The notes under the pieces are model-generated. The model was not told the origin of the DNA and made no database searches. It saw only the letters and a program-made list of their open reading frames with translations. A program made the translations under genes and the position numbers. 64,000 nucleotides of DNA, taken from the NCBI RefSeq assembly GCF_001895145.1, contig NZ_BDIR01000003.1, positions 167,420 to 231,419 on the forward strand, given 5' to 3'. Below are positions 46,637 through 55,609 of the stretch, piece by piece; the stretch's first letter is position 1, and every line of letters begins with the position of its first letter. Source of the stretch: Arcobacter sp. LA11 (lineage in GTDB: Bacteria; Campylobacterota; Campylobacteria; Campylobacterales; Arcobacteraceae).

Positions 46637-47893
46637 ATGTTTTTTAACAATACAAAAAATACACATGAAATAATTGATGCATTAAATAAAATTGAAGCAT
46701 TTATTAAAAATGATATCAATAAAATTCAAATAGAATCTAATAATTGTACTGGTGATAATAAAATTATTATGGATAAAATATTAGATATCTCGAACTTGAT
46801 GGAAACAAAACAAAGAGAAGATATGACAGTTTATGGTGAAATTATGCTTTCAACTGAAAAACTATCAGATGGATTTACAAGCGATAGGATTACTAAGAAA
46901 ACATCAAATGAAAAGCTAAACTATATTGCAAAATCTATTAATGTGATGTCTGATAAGATAGAAACATCTTTATCGAATATTCAAAATGTTCTATCTGAAT
47001 ATTCTGAACATAATTTTTTAAATACTATTGATACAGAAATGTTTCGAGGTGGAGATTTAAAAAAACTTTCTACTGGAATTAATTATCTAAAAAATGAAAT
47101 TACAAAAAATTTACTTTCAACTTATGAAACTAGTTTAACTATGCAAAAAGAATCAACTACTCTTTTAGATAATTCAAGTAATCTTTCAAATTCTACAGCA
47201 ACTCAAGCAGCTTCTTTAGAAGAAGCTTCTGTAGCTATTGAAGAAATTACAAATACAATTTCTAATAATACAGTTACAGCAACACAAATGTCAAAATATG
47301 GTGAGGAAGTAAAAGTTGCTATTAAAAATGGTATGCAACTTGCGTCAGAAACAGTAAAAGCAATGAATGAAATTAATGATTCTACAAAAGAGGTACATCA
47401 AGCACTTGATATGATTGATCAAATTGCTTTTCAAACAAATATTCTGTCTCTTAATGCCGCTGTAGAAGCCGCAACTGCAGGAGAAGCTGGAAAAGGTTTT
47501 GCAGTAGTTGCACAAGAAGTAAGAAACTTAGCCTCAAGAAGTGCTGATGCAGCAAAAGAGATTAAAAGTATTGTTGAAAATGCAACATTAAAAGCTAATG
47601 AAGGAAAAGGTATTGCTGATAATATGATATCTGGATATGAAATTTTAAATAACAACATATCAGAAACAACAGAACTCATATCAAAAGTTGTAAAAGCTTC
47701 AAAAGAGCAAGAGAATGGAATATCATTAATAAACACTAGTGTTTCTCAAATAGATACTCTAACACAACAAAATGCGATGGTAGCAGAAAATGTAAAAACA
47801 ATCTCAATGCAAATGAATACTATTGCTAACGCAAATGTAGAAGAAATAAGTAAATCACAATTTGAAGGAAAAAATAAACTTCAAGGAACTTAA
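46637..47893 (+). CDS. Soluble methyl-accepting chemotaxis protein
   Basis: This 418-residue chemoreceptor has no transmembrane segment and no signal peptide. The N-terminal 170 residues are helical, with a HAMP-like stretch ([20 protein letters not shown]). The signalling hairpin is canonical, with [20 protein letters not shown] and [19 protein letters not shown] at about residues 255-295 and heptads on both sides. It is co-transcribed with the PAS protein upstream (9 bases). In Campylobacter the membrane protein CetA pairs with the PAS protein CetB; here the partner lacks membrane helices. A strong terminator follows. Confidence 0.92.
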   Translation: MFFNNTKNTHEIIDALNKIEAFIKNDINKIQIESNNCTGDNKIIMDKILDISNLMETKQREDMTVYGEIMLSTEKLSDGFTSDRITKKTSNEKLNYIAKSINVMSDKIETSLSNIQNVLSEYSEHNFLNTIDTEMFRGGDLKKLSTGINYLKNEITKNLLSTYETSLTMQKESTTLLDNSSNLSNSTATQAASLEEASVAIEEITNTISNNTVTATQMSKYGEEVKVAIKNGMQLASETVKAMNEINDSTKEVHQALDMIDQIAFQTNILSLNAAVEAATAGEAGKGFAVVAQEVRNLASRSADAAKEIKSIVENATLKANEGKGIADNMISGYEILNNNISETTELISKVVKASKEQENGISLINTSVSQIDTLTQQNAMVAENVKTISMQMNTIANANVEEISKSQFEGKNKLQGT

Positions 47894-47899
47894 TAAAAA

Positions 47900-47936
47900 A
47901 TAATGGCTAGTTATATTTTAGCCATTATAGTTTTTT
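47900..47936. terminator. Intrinsic terminator after the chemoreceptor gene
   Basis: ATAATGGCTA pairs with TAGCCATTAT (10 bp) around a 9-base loop, followed by AG and six T on the plus strand. It abuts the converging mogA stop codon. Confidence 0.85.
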
Positions 47937-47938
47937 GA

Positions 47939-48478
47939 TTATTTTTTCTTTGGTCTAAAAGGTTTGATAACCTCTTCATTACATTCTAAAAATGGACCTT
48001 CCATTAAATCAATACAATATGGAATAGCAGGGAAAACTGCATCTAAACATTCTCTAATAGATTTTGGTTTACCTGGAAGATTTACAATTAAAGAACTTCC
48101 TCTTAAACCTGCTGTTTGTCGAGAAAGAATAGCTGTTGGTACAAACTTTAAAGACTCTGCACGCATTAATTCACCAAAACCAGGCATCATTCTATCACAT
48201 ACTGCTTCTGTAGCTTCAGGAGTAACATCTCTTGCAGCTGGACCTGTTCCACCTGTTGTTACAACTAAACAACAACCTTCATTGTCAACTAAATCTTTCA
48301 TAGTCTCTTCAATAGTTTTTTGGTCATCTTCAATGCATCTATAAACCTCTTGCCAAGGAGATGTTAAATAATCATTCATAGTATCAATAATTGCTTTACC
48401 TGATAAATCTTCATATATACCTTTACTTGCCCTATCAGAAGCTGTAATTATTCCAATTTTAGCGATATTATCACTCAT
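47939..48478 (-). CDS. mogA: Molybdopterin adenylyltransferase
   Basis: This 179-residue MoCF-fold enzyme adenylates molybdopterin before molybdenum insertion. Conserved signatures are IGIITASDRASKGIYEDLSG at the N-terminus, the substrate loop TTGGTGPAARDVTPEAT, and AGLRGSSLIVNLPGKPKSI with the C-terminal IPYCIDLMEGP. It is the last gene of the aroB-mscS-mtaB-ftsH-like-bioV-mogA chain and overlaps bioV by 4 bases (ATGA), so it is translationally coupled to it. Confidence 0.95.
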   Translation of the reverse strand: MSDNIAKIGIITASDRASKGIYEDLSGKAIIDTMNDYLTSPWQEVYRCIEDDQKTIEETMKDLVDNEGCCLVVTTGGTGPAARDVTPEATEAVCDRMMPGFGELMRAESLKFVPTAILSRQTAGLRGSSLIVNLPGKPKSIRECLDAVFPAIPYCIDLMEGPFLECNEEVIKPFRPKKK

Positions 48479-48987
48479 AAAATATGTCCTTTTTCTTTAA
48501 TAAAATAAACTGTTCCATAATTTTTAAAAAATTCTTTTGCAGCATTTGAATTTATAATTTTGTCTTTTCCACCTAAATAGATTTCTATTTTTATTCCTCT
48601 ATCTATAATTTCATTTAATTTTTCATCATCCCATGTATAATTTAAAAGCTCATCAAGTTCTTCTAAAGTACCTTGTGTAAAATAATTACTTGTATTTATA
48701 GTTTCAGAATAAGTGATATTCTTTAAAAAGTTATCGCAATATGATTTTGTATCTTTTTTAAAAAACATCAATTGCATTCGTTTAAATTTTTCGTCCTCAA
48801 TTTGAAAAAATGCGGGAGAAAATAACTGTAAAGTGTCTACTCTTTTTTGAGTTTCTAATACATACTCAAAAGCTTTAATAGCACCATATGAAAAACCAGA
48901 TATTGTAAAATCATTTTCAATTATGTATTTTGAAAATAGTTCTTCTTCATTTTCTAAAGAAAAACCAGAAAAATATTTAGATATCAT
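48475..48987 (-). CDS. bioV: Pimeloyl-ACP methyl ester esterase, BioV-like
   Basis: This 170-residue alpha/beta hydrolase matches the Helicobacter BioV type: it starts FSGFSLENEEELFSKYI, has the nucleophile Ser33 in ISGFSYGAIKAFEYVL, then LQLFSPAFF and FKRMQLMFFKKDTKSYCDNF. A catalytic Asp142 lies in YLGGKDKII and His168 in KGHIL, two residues before the stop. BioV removes the methyl ester of pimeloyl-ACP to end the BioC-type pathway to biotin. It overlaps mogA by 4 bases downstream and the FtsH-like gene by 11 bases upstream. I assign it by recall of that family, so a search would be decisive. Confidence 0.85.
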   Translation of the reverse strand: MISKYFSGFSLENEEELFSKYIIENDFTISGFSYGAIKAFEYVLETQKRVDTLQLFSPAFFQIEDEKFKRMQLMFFKKDTKSYCDNFLKNITYSETINTSNYFTQGTLEELDELLNYTWDDEKLNEIIDRGIKIEIYLGGKDKIINSNAAKEFFKNYGTVYFIKEKGHIL

Positions 48988-50443
48988 CAGAAGTAATCAC
49001 CTCATTTTTTATCATAATATTTTTTAATCTATTAATATCTGTGGCATTATGAGAAAGCTCAGAGCGTAAGTTATTACTAATATCTTCAATTAAAACATCT
49101 GCATTTTTAGCCATTTTATAATTTGATACTATATCTTGAGCTAATTCATGTGCTTTATTCAAATCATTACTATTAATAGCATATTTTTGTTTTTTTATAA
49201 TTTCAACACCTATAGAACCAGCTAAATACCTTCTAATATTTTCTAAAAGTTCATTATATGATGGATATACAGAATCTATTTTCTTAACACTCTCATCAAA
49301 TAAAGCTACTTTACTTTTTGTTATAAATGCCTTACTTGCTTGGTAAACAGCTAGAATTTCTTTTTGTTCTTCATTCAATAAAAGATTCTCTTTTTTACCA
49401 AATTCTAATTTATTCTTTGCGAGTTCTATATCTTGTAATTCTAATATTTTAGAATCTCTTTTTATCATACTTAATAAAGCTTCATTTATTAAAGTTGCAA
49501 GAGCAGCAGAACTAAATCCTGAGGTCTCTTGTGATAATTTATCTATATCAAATTCATAATGTTTTGAATCTAAGTACAACTCTAATATTTTTTTTCTATC
49601 TTCAATATTTGGTAGATTTATAAATACTCGTCTATCAAATCTTCCTGCTCTCAAAAGTGCATCATCAAGTACTTCTATTTTATTTGTAGCAGCAACTACA
49701 ATAACACCTGAATCACCATCAAATCCATCCATTTGTGTTAAAAGTTCATTTAAAGTAGACTCTCTTTCATCATTTACCTTACCACCTCTTTTTTTACCAA
49801 TTGCATCTATTTCATCAATAAATACAATAGCAGGAGCACTAGCCTTTGCTTTCATAAACAATTCACGAACTCTTTTTGCACCCATTCCTACATATATTTG
49901 AACAAAGCTTGCACCACTTTGATAAAAAAATGGAACATCAGCTTCCCCTGCAACTGCCCTTGCAATAAGCGTTTTTCCAACACCTGGAGGGCCAACTAGA
50001 AGAACACCTTTAGGTAATTTTACACCATGTTGTAAATATTTGCTTGGTTTATTTAAAAAGTCAACTATCTCAACAAGTTCACCTTTTACTTCAGATATTC
50101 CTGCAATATCTTTAAATGTAATATTTGAATTTACAGCAGTTATATTTGAAGGTAATTCTTCTTGCTTATTATCTTGTACACTTGAAAGTTCTTTAGAGAA
50201 ATTACTATTTGTATTTTTATTTTTATTTAAAAACTTTTGAATTTTTTCTTGATTAAATCGTACGACTATTGCAAAGACTAATAAAACTAATAAAAATATT
50301 ATTCCAAAATAATATGAACCAGCTTCAATATAATCACTACTTTTATAAAGTGTATAAACAAATAACACTATAAGAATAATGGCAGAAATCCCCATAAACT
50401 TTACATTTTTATCTAAACTGTTCTTATTTGAATGTTGCGACAT
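48977..50443 (-). CDS. FtsH-like membrane AAA+ ATPase lacking the zinc-protease motif
   Basis: This 488-residue protein has two N-terminal membrane helices (about 18-32 and 45-62), then a complete AAA+ module: Walker A VGPPGVGKT (150-158), Walker B IVFIDEIDAIG, the pore-loop region, sensor VAATNKIEVLDDALLRAGRFDRR and sensor 2. In FtsH the HEAGH zinc site follows; here that stretch reads YQASK (367-371), so both zinc His and the catalytic Glu are lost. The remaining protease region is short. The frame starts at a TTG (50452), but the ATG at 50443 after GGAGCTTGG is better. It is probably an unfoldase or regulator, and overlaps mtaB by 20 bases. Confidence 0.88.
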   Translation of the reverse strand: MSQHSNKNSLDKNVKFMGISAIILIVLFVYTLYKSSDYIEAGSYYFGIIFLLVLLVFAIVVRFNQEKIQKFLNKNKNTNSNFSKELSSVQDNKQEELPSNITAVNSNITFKDIAGISEVKGELVEIVDFLNKPSKYLQHGVKLPKGVLLVGPPGVGKTLIARAVAGEADVPFFYQSGASFVQIYVGMGAKRVRELFMKAKASAPAIVFIDEIDAIGKKRGGKVNDERESTLNELLTQMDGFDGDSGVIVVAATNKIEVLDDALLRAGRFDRRVFINLPNIEDRKKILELYLDSKHYEFDIDKLSQETSGFSSAALATLINEALLSMIKRDSKILELQDIELAKNKLEFGKKENLLLNEEQKEILAVYQASKAFITKSKVALFDESVKKIDSVYPSYNELLENIRRYLAGSIGVEIIKKQKYAINSNDLNKAHELAQDIVSNYKMAKNADVLIEDISNNLRSELSHNATDINRLKNIMIKNEVITSDDI

Positions 50444-51692
50444 TTTTTCCAAGCTCCGCTTTATAATCTTCTATAAAAATCCAATCACCAACTAAATCAA
50501 CACTACTTTCAATCTCGATTTGATTAAAATGTTGATCTAAACCTATATATTTACCATTTTTCTGTGATTCAATCAATACTTCTAATGGTTTTGTATTATT
50601 TTTTCTAAACTGATAGTTTTTTTCTTCAATAATTTTTGTTAATTCATTATATCTTATTTTTGCAATATCACCACGAATATCACCTTTCATAGTTGCACTT
50701 GGTGTACCATCACGTTTTGAATAAGTGAAAGCATGAACATGTGTTAAAGGAAATTTATGTAAATTTTCTATTGCCTCTTTCCATAATTCATCTGTTTCAC
50801 CAGGATGTCCAACAATAAAATCTGTTCCTAAAGCATAACCCTTATCTCTTAAAAACTCAAATAGCTCTAAATCAGATAATACTTTATTTCTTCTATTCAT
50901 TATTTTCAACATCTCTTTTGAAGTGTGCTGTAGCGCGATATGAAGATGTTTAGCCATAAAAGGTTCGTTGATAATCTCTTTAAATTCATCATCGATTTGA
51001 ATAGGTTCAACTGAACCTAGTCTAATTCTTCTAACACCTTTTATCCTAGACATTTTTTTAAGAAGCTTAGCTAAAGAAGTATGCTGTTTTTTTCCATATG
51101 AACCTACATTTGTTCCAGTTAATATAAACTCCCCAAAGCCATTTGAAGCTAAAGTAGTAACTTGTTCTAAAATCTTATCTTCCGAATAAGATCTTGCATC
51201 ACCTCTTACATAAGGAATAATACAATATGAACATCTAAAATCACAACCTTCTTGGATCTTGATAAATGCCCTACTTTTTCCAATAAACTCTTCAACAATA
51301 GTATCATCAATATGCTCTAAATCACCAGCATCAAAAAATCTCTCTTCTTGTTGTAAGAGTTCATTTATTTTCTCTTTTTCAGAATGACCAAATAGTGAAT
51401 CTACTTTATCTTCTTTAAAAAGACTTTCACCTTTTGTCCAAACTCCACACCCAGTAAATACAACTCTTGGAGGTTTCTTAAATTTATTTAATGAGTTTAT
51501 ATAGCCTCTTGCTGTACTATCTGCACTATTTGTAACAGTACAAGAGTTTATAACTACAATATCTGCTTCTTTCTCATCTACAGTTACTTCAAAATCTTTT
51601 AAATTACTCATCATAACTTGAGTATCAAAAACATTTGTTCTACATCCAAAAGTTTTAAAGTATACTTTTTGCTTTGTTGCCGAAAAATTCAT
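50424..51692 (-). CDS. mtaB: tRNA t6A37 methylthiotransferase MtaB
   Basis: This 422-residue radical-SAM enzyme adds a methylthio group to N6-threonylcarbamoyladenosine at tRNA position 37. It has the N-terminal UPF0004 domain with KTFGCRTNVFDTQVM and VINSCTVTNSAD, the radical-SAM cysteine motif CDFRCSYCIIPYVRG, and ALQHTSKEMLKIMNRR. Both the CRTNxFD type of first motif and the RGDARSYS segment favour MtaB over MiaB or RimO. The C-terminal TRAM-like domain (PLEVLIESQKNGKY) is short. It lies 17 bases after mscS in the operon and overlaps the FtsH-like gene. Confidence 0.92.
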   Translation of the reverse strand: MNFSATKQKVYFKTFGCRTNVFDTQVMMSNLKDFEVTVDEKEADIVVINSCTVTNSADSTARGYINSLNKFKKPPRVVFTGCGVWTKGESLFKEDKVDSLFGHSEKEKINELLQQEERFFDAGDLEHIDDTIVEEFIGKSRAFIKIQEGCDFRCSYCIIPYVRGDARSYSEDKILEQVTTLASNGFGEFILTGTNVGSYGKKQHTSLAKLLKKMSRIKGVRRIRLGSVEPIQIDDEFKEIINEPFMAKHLHIALQHTSKEMLKIMNRRNKVLSDLELFEFLRDKGYALGTDFIVGHPGETDELWKEAIENLHKFPLTHVHAFTYSKRDGTPSATMKGDIRGDIAKIRYNELTKIIEEKNYQFRKNNTKPLEVLIESQKNGKYIGLDQHFNQIEIESSVDLVGDWIFIEDYKAELGKNVATFK

Positions 51693-51709
51693 TAAATCAA
51701 TTCTCCAGC

Positions 51710-53566
51710 TTATCTTTGAATAATTTCATCTTCTAAGTCTTTAGGCTTAGGTCTACGAGATGGTCCATAATGTTCATCAGTTTTATTGATATTGATTTGT
51801 TGAGTTGGGTAAGCAATATGAATATCATCTTCTTTCATAAATGCTTCTAATATCTCAGGAGACATAGTACTTCTAAGTACTAAAGCTGAATATGAATTTG
51901 TTAAATACCAAGCTGAAATTACAATACCATGAGGTTCAACAAAAGTATAAACTCTAGGTTCAACTCCCGTTGCTCTTAACTGATACTTACTTCTCATTTT
52001 AGAAAGTTGTTTTCTAGTTATATCTGTATAACCTTTTGAATAATGTTTTAAAATCTCTTTAGCTATATGTTGTGCTTTTTTATGATTTGAATCAAAAGTA
52101 ATAGTAATATCAATACCATCCCATACAGTTCTAAGGCCTGAGTGAGTATAGTTTGCAATCATTTCAGAGAAAACATAGTTATTTGGAATAAAGAAAATTC
52201 TACCTGTTCTTCTATTAGTAACATAAGATGTATAAGTAATATCTTCTCTAATTGTAATTTTAAATAAAGAAATATCAAGAACATCACCAACTGCTTCAAC
52301 ACCACCTCTATTTACTTTAATTCTATCACCAACATGGATTGAACCAGATGTTACAATAACCATCCATCCAAAAATAGACATAAACCAATCTTTTAAAGCA
52401 ATCGCAATACCAGCAGATGCAAATCCTAAGATTGTTACTAAATATGAAACATTATCAATATATGAAAAAAGTATTACCATAAGAATAAAAAATACAACTA
52501 TAAAGTTAATTACTTTATTTGTCATATAATAGTTTTCGTTTTGAGAGAAATACTTTTTAAGTGCTAGTTTAATTAAAAATGTAATTACAAATAAAACAAT
52601 AATAATCAAAGCAATATTAAATATTTTTTCTACTTGATTTGAAATTTGAGATTTTGTTTCTAAAATAACTTGTTCTATTTTTCTTGTATAAACTTCTTCA
52701 GTCGTAGAAACAATTTCTAAAACCATATTAAAGTCTTTTTTCTCTTTATCTAAAAATGTAACTTCATCTTTATATTCAGGTTTAGTATCTAAATTATATA
52801 GTTCAAGATATACAAATAGTTTTTCATCTAAAAGATTAGTTAATTCAGATATCCTCTCTTCAACAGAAGAGAATTGTTTCTTATTGTTTTCTAATTTTTT
52901 AATATATGATAAAGCATTAATAATTCCAAAAGGATTAGTTATCTCTTCATAGTTTTCTATTTCAGGTGGATTTATTAAAGCCCCAATAGGTGAACCTTTA
53001 TATTCAGAAATTAACTCTAACTCATTTTCTTTAATTCTAACTTTGTTGTTTAAGTGATAAACTTGGTCTTCTGTTTTATTTTTAACTTTTTTAATATTCT
53101 TTTTTAATTCAGTTAATTCAGCAGATATTTTTCTATATGCATCATAATTGCTATATCTTTTTAATAATATATTATCTTTTAATTTAATATCAATTGACTC
53201 TATTCTTTTTTTTAGTTCTTCAATTTTAGCTAGTGTTTGTTTTTCCTTTTCCTCTTCTAGCCTCTTCTCTTCTTCTATTTTTTGTTTAGCTTCTTCAATC
53301 TCTTTCTTTTCTTTTTCAAGAGCTAACATTTCAGCTTTTGCTTTTTCTTCTTTAATTTTTTTTGCTTTTTCAATTTTAGCTAAACGTGCTTTCTCTTTTT
53401 TAACTAATTCTTTTCTCTTTTTTTCTATTGCTTCAATATCTTCTAATTTATTTACTACTACTTCTTTGATCTCTTGTGCAGTCTTTTCTTTTGATACTGC
53501 TTCTTGTGCAAAAGTAGAAGTTATAAATAGTGCTGAAAGAAGTATACTTTTAAAAAACATATTCAA
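51710..53566 (-). CDS. MscS-family mechanosensitive channel with N-terminal coiled coil
   Basis: This 618-residue protein starts with a signal peptide (LLSALFITSTFA) and a highly charged Lys/Glu coiled coil of about 170 residues that should lie in the periplasm. It continues with TM helices at about 315-333, 345-365 and a pore helix region VTILGFASAGIAIALKDWFM, followed by the beta domain (IHVGDRIKVNRGGVEAVGDV, RRTGRIFFIPNNYVFSE) and the C-terminal mixed domain. It is a gated channel for osmotic downshock. The start is TTG at 53566 with AAAAGG at 8 bases; the ATG two codons later has a poorer spacing. It lies 1 base after aroB. Confidence 0.9.
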   Translation of the reverse strand: MNMFFKSILLSALFITSTFAQEAVSKEKTAQEIKEVVVNKLEDIEAIEKKRKELVKKEKARLAKIEKAKKIKEEKAKAEMLALEKEKKEIEEAKQKIEEEKRLEEEKEKQTLAKIEELKKRIESIDIKLKDNILLKRYSNYDAYRKISAELTELKKNIKKVKNKTEDQVYHLNNKVRIKENELELISEYKGSPIGALINPPEIENYEEITNPFGIINALSYIKKLENNKKQFSSVEERISELTNLLDEKLFVYLELYNLDTKPEYKDEVTFLDKEKKDFNMVLEIVSTTEEVYTRKIEQVILETKSQISNQVEKIFNIALIIIVLFVITFLIKLALKKYFSQNENYYMTNKVINFIVVFFILMVILFSYIDNVSYLVTILGFASAGIAIALKDWFMSIFGWMVIVTSGSIHVGDRIKVNRGGVEAVGDVLDISLFKITIREDITYTSYVTNRRTGRIFFIPNNYVFSEMIANYTHSGLRTVWDGIDITITFDSNHKKAQHIAKEILKHYSKGYTDITRKQLSKMRSKYQLRATGVEPRVYTFVEPHGIVISAWYLTNSYSALVLRSTMSPEILEAFMKEDDIHIAYPTQQININKTDEHYGPSRRPKPKDLEDEIIQR

Positions 53567-53567
53567 T

Positions 53568-54602
53568 TTAAAAACCTTTTAATATTTCTATAACATCATT
53601 TTTTTCAATTTTATCAGTAATTTCACAATCACCAATACCTTTTGGCAGAATAAACTTTATTTTATCATCTAAAGATTTTTTATCTAAAAAGAAATGTTGA
53701 TAAAAATCCTCAACATCTTTTATTTTATAATCAGTAGGAATATCATACTTTTCAAGTAGCCTTTTAACTCTTAAAGCTTCTTGCTCACTCATATTTCCAA
53801 TTCGAACAGCTAAAGCATTTGCCATAACCATACCAATACCTACAGCTTCTCCATGTAAAAATGTATCATAATTTGTTTCATTTTCGATTACATGTCCAAA
53901 AGTATGTCCATAATTCAATGCTGCTCTAATACCTTTTTCTTTTTCATCTTGTGATACAACCCATGCTTTAGTCTCAACAGATTTAGCAATAGCTATTTTT
54001 ATATTTTCACTATCATTTAAATCATTTTCTTCTAACCATTCGAAGAAATCACTATTAAAAGTTACTGCCATTTTCACAATTTCAGCTATTCCTGCCCCGA
54101 TTTCTCTTTTTGGTAAAGTACTTAAAAAGAAAGGATCTATATGTACTGCTATTGGCTGATGAAAGGCACCAACTAGGTTTTTACCAAACCTATTATTTAT
54201 ACCTGTTTTACCACCAACACTTGCATCTACTTGAGAAAGTAATGTTGTTGGGATTTGCACAAAATCGATTCCTCTTTGATAAACTGAAGCAGCGAAACCT
54301 GTCATATCTCCAATAACTCCACCACCAAAAGCAACAAGCAAAGAGCTTCTATTTAGTTTATGTTCAAAACAATGTTCAAGTATGCTTTCAATTGTTTGCA
54401 TATTTTTATACTCTTCACCATCAGGAATAGTAACAACAGAGAAGTCTTTTGCGGAAATTCTTTCTTTTAAATAGTCAATATGCAAACTACTAATAGTAGG
54501 GTTTGTAACAACAACAACTTTTCTATCAAAATATATTTTGTTTAAAGTATCAATAGTAATATCGTAAGATGTATTATTTGGAAGGGTAATATTTACAATC
54601 AT
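53568..54602 (-). CDS. aroB: 3-Dehydroquinate synthase
   Basis: This 344-residue enzyme converts DAHP to 3-dehydroquinate in the shikimate pathway with NAD+ and Zn2+. Motifs are VVVTNPTISSLH and PDGEEYKNMQTI near the N-terminus, the glycine-rich AFGGGVIGDMTGFAAS, FVQIPTTLLSQVDASVGGKT, GKNLVGAFHQP, the zinc ligands around ALNYGHTFGHVIE and FLHGEAVGIGMVMA. Length is normal. It leads the minus-strand chain aroB-mscS-mtaB-ftsH-like-bioV-mogA, with 1 base to mscS. Confidence 0.96.
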   Translation of the reverse strand: MIVNITLPNNTSYDITIDTLNKIYFDRKVVVVTNPTISSLHIDYLKERISAKDFSVVTIPDGEEYKNMQTIESILEHCFEHKLNRSSLLVAFGGGVIGDMTGFAASVYQRGIDFVQIPTTLLSQVDASVGGKTGINNRFGKNLVGAFHQPIAVHIDPFFLSTLPKREIGAGIAEIVKMAVTFNSDFFEWLEENDLNDSENIKIAIAKSVETKAWVVSQDEKEKGIRAALNYGHTFGHVIENETNYDTFLHGEAVGIGMVMANALAVRIGNMSEQEALRVKRLLEKYDIPTDYKIKDVEDFYQHFFLDKKSLDDKIKFILPKGIGDCEITDKIEKNDVIEILKGF

Positions 54603-54793
54603 AAAAAATCCATAGTTTATAAATTAGTTTGATATTATCTAAAATTACCTAAAAATGACCTGAACTCTGGGCTTTAGTAAGAGGTTAAATTAATTTTTTG
54701 TTATAATTTTTTTACATTTTATTTCAAAATAAATAAAATATAGAATTTTCATTTAGAATTATAGATAAATTCATAAAAGATGTAAGAGTATTA

Positions 54794-54824
54794 AAAATAG
54801 TAAGATGTTATATCTTACTATTTT
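54794..54824 (-). terminator. Terminator overlapping the small exported-protein gene's 3' end
   Basis: AAAATAGTAAGAT pairs perfectly (13 bp) with ATCTTACTATTTT around a 5-base loop and, on the minus strand, leads into a T-rich tail. It includes the stop codon of the gene at 54818. Confidence 0.8.
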
Positions 54825-55168
54825 AATTTACATTGAAAGTAATATTGAACTTGACCTCTAGCCTTTTTAGGTACAAGTCCTAATTCTTTATTTTTAAGTA
54901 ATAATAACATATATCCATCATTTGAATAAGAAGCCATATCTTCTTTTTGCATTTTAAAATCAAATATAACTTTGTTCTCTGTTATTAATTGATTTTCTTT
55001 AAGAGCAAAAACAAAAGGACTATTTACAGAATCCTCTTTTTTTACTGTGTACTTTTGACCTTGTTTCATAGTATGGGTATTAAAACATATATACTCAGAG
55101 TCTATTTCAAATCCTTCATCTGCAAATATAATACTTACAAATAAAAAAATTGGCAATAATATCTTCAT
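54818..55168 (-). CDS. Small exported protein of unknown function
   Basis: This 116-residue protein has a typical signal peptide (MKILLPIFLFVSIIFA, cleavage after about residue 16). The mature part begins DEGFEIDSEYICFN and ends QVQYYFQCKLK. It has only two cysteines, in YICFN and YFQCK, which probably pair as a disulfide in the periplasm. I recognise no family. It seems to be a single-gene unit with a terminator, 80 bases from the RidA gene. Confidence 0.72.
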   Translation of the reverse strand: MKILLPIFLFVSIIFADEGFEIDSEYICFNTHTMKQGQKYTVKKEDSVNSPFVFALKENQLITENKVIFDFKMQKEDMASYSNDGYMLLLLKNKELGLVPKKARGQVQYYFQCKLK

Positions 55169-55248
55169 CTAATTCCTTTTTGTTTTATAAATGAAGTATA
55201 TCTATAAAAATAAAAAGGAAAATTAGATTTTAAATTAGTTTTTTATTT

Positions 55249-55602
55249 TTAATCTATTTTAGCAGCTGTAAAAATTATCTCAACAAGTGTTCCTTCACTT
55301 GCCATATTTGCTTCCACACAGGCACGTGCAGGCGGGTTTTCTTTTGAAACCCAGCTATCCCAAATTTCATTAAAATCTGAAAAGTCTCTATAGATGTCTT
55401 TTACAAAAATCTCTGCTCTTAGTATATTATGCTTATTTGAACCTGCTTCTTCAAGTCTAGTTTCTGCAATTTCAAATACTCTTTTAGCTTGTCCTTTTAT
55501 ATCTAAAGTTTTATCATCAGATACAATTCCAGCAAGATAAATGGTATTATTATGTTCAACAATTCTACTCATTCTCTCATTTACTTGTTTTCTTACAATC
55601 AT
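55249..55602 (-). CDS. RidA-family protein
   Basis: This 117-residue protein belongs to the YjgF/YER057c/UK114 family. It has the conserved AGIVSDDKTLDIKGQAKRVF strand-helix and NPPARACVEANMASEGTLVEI with the substrate-binding Arg in PARACVEA. RidA members hydrolyse reactive enamine/imine intermediates of PLP enzymes such as threonine dehydratase. The N-terminus (VRKQVNERMSRIVEHNNT) is characteristic of a Rid subgroup rather than RidA proper. It lies 7 bases after the DUF6172-like gene on the same strand. Confidence 0.9.
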   Translation of the reverse strand: MIVRKQVNERMSRIVEHNNTIYLAGIVSDDKTLDIKGQAKRVFEIAETRLEEAGSNKHNILRAEIFVKDIYRDFSDFNEIWDSWVSKENPPARACVEANMASEGTLVEIIFTAAKID

Positions 55603-55609
55603 AATACTT

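Noticed and set aside
48977..50443. Functional FtsH protease
   Set aside because: The zinc-binding HExxH is replaced by YQASK.
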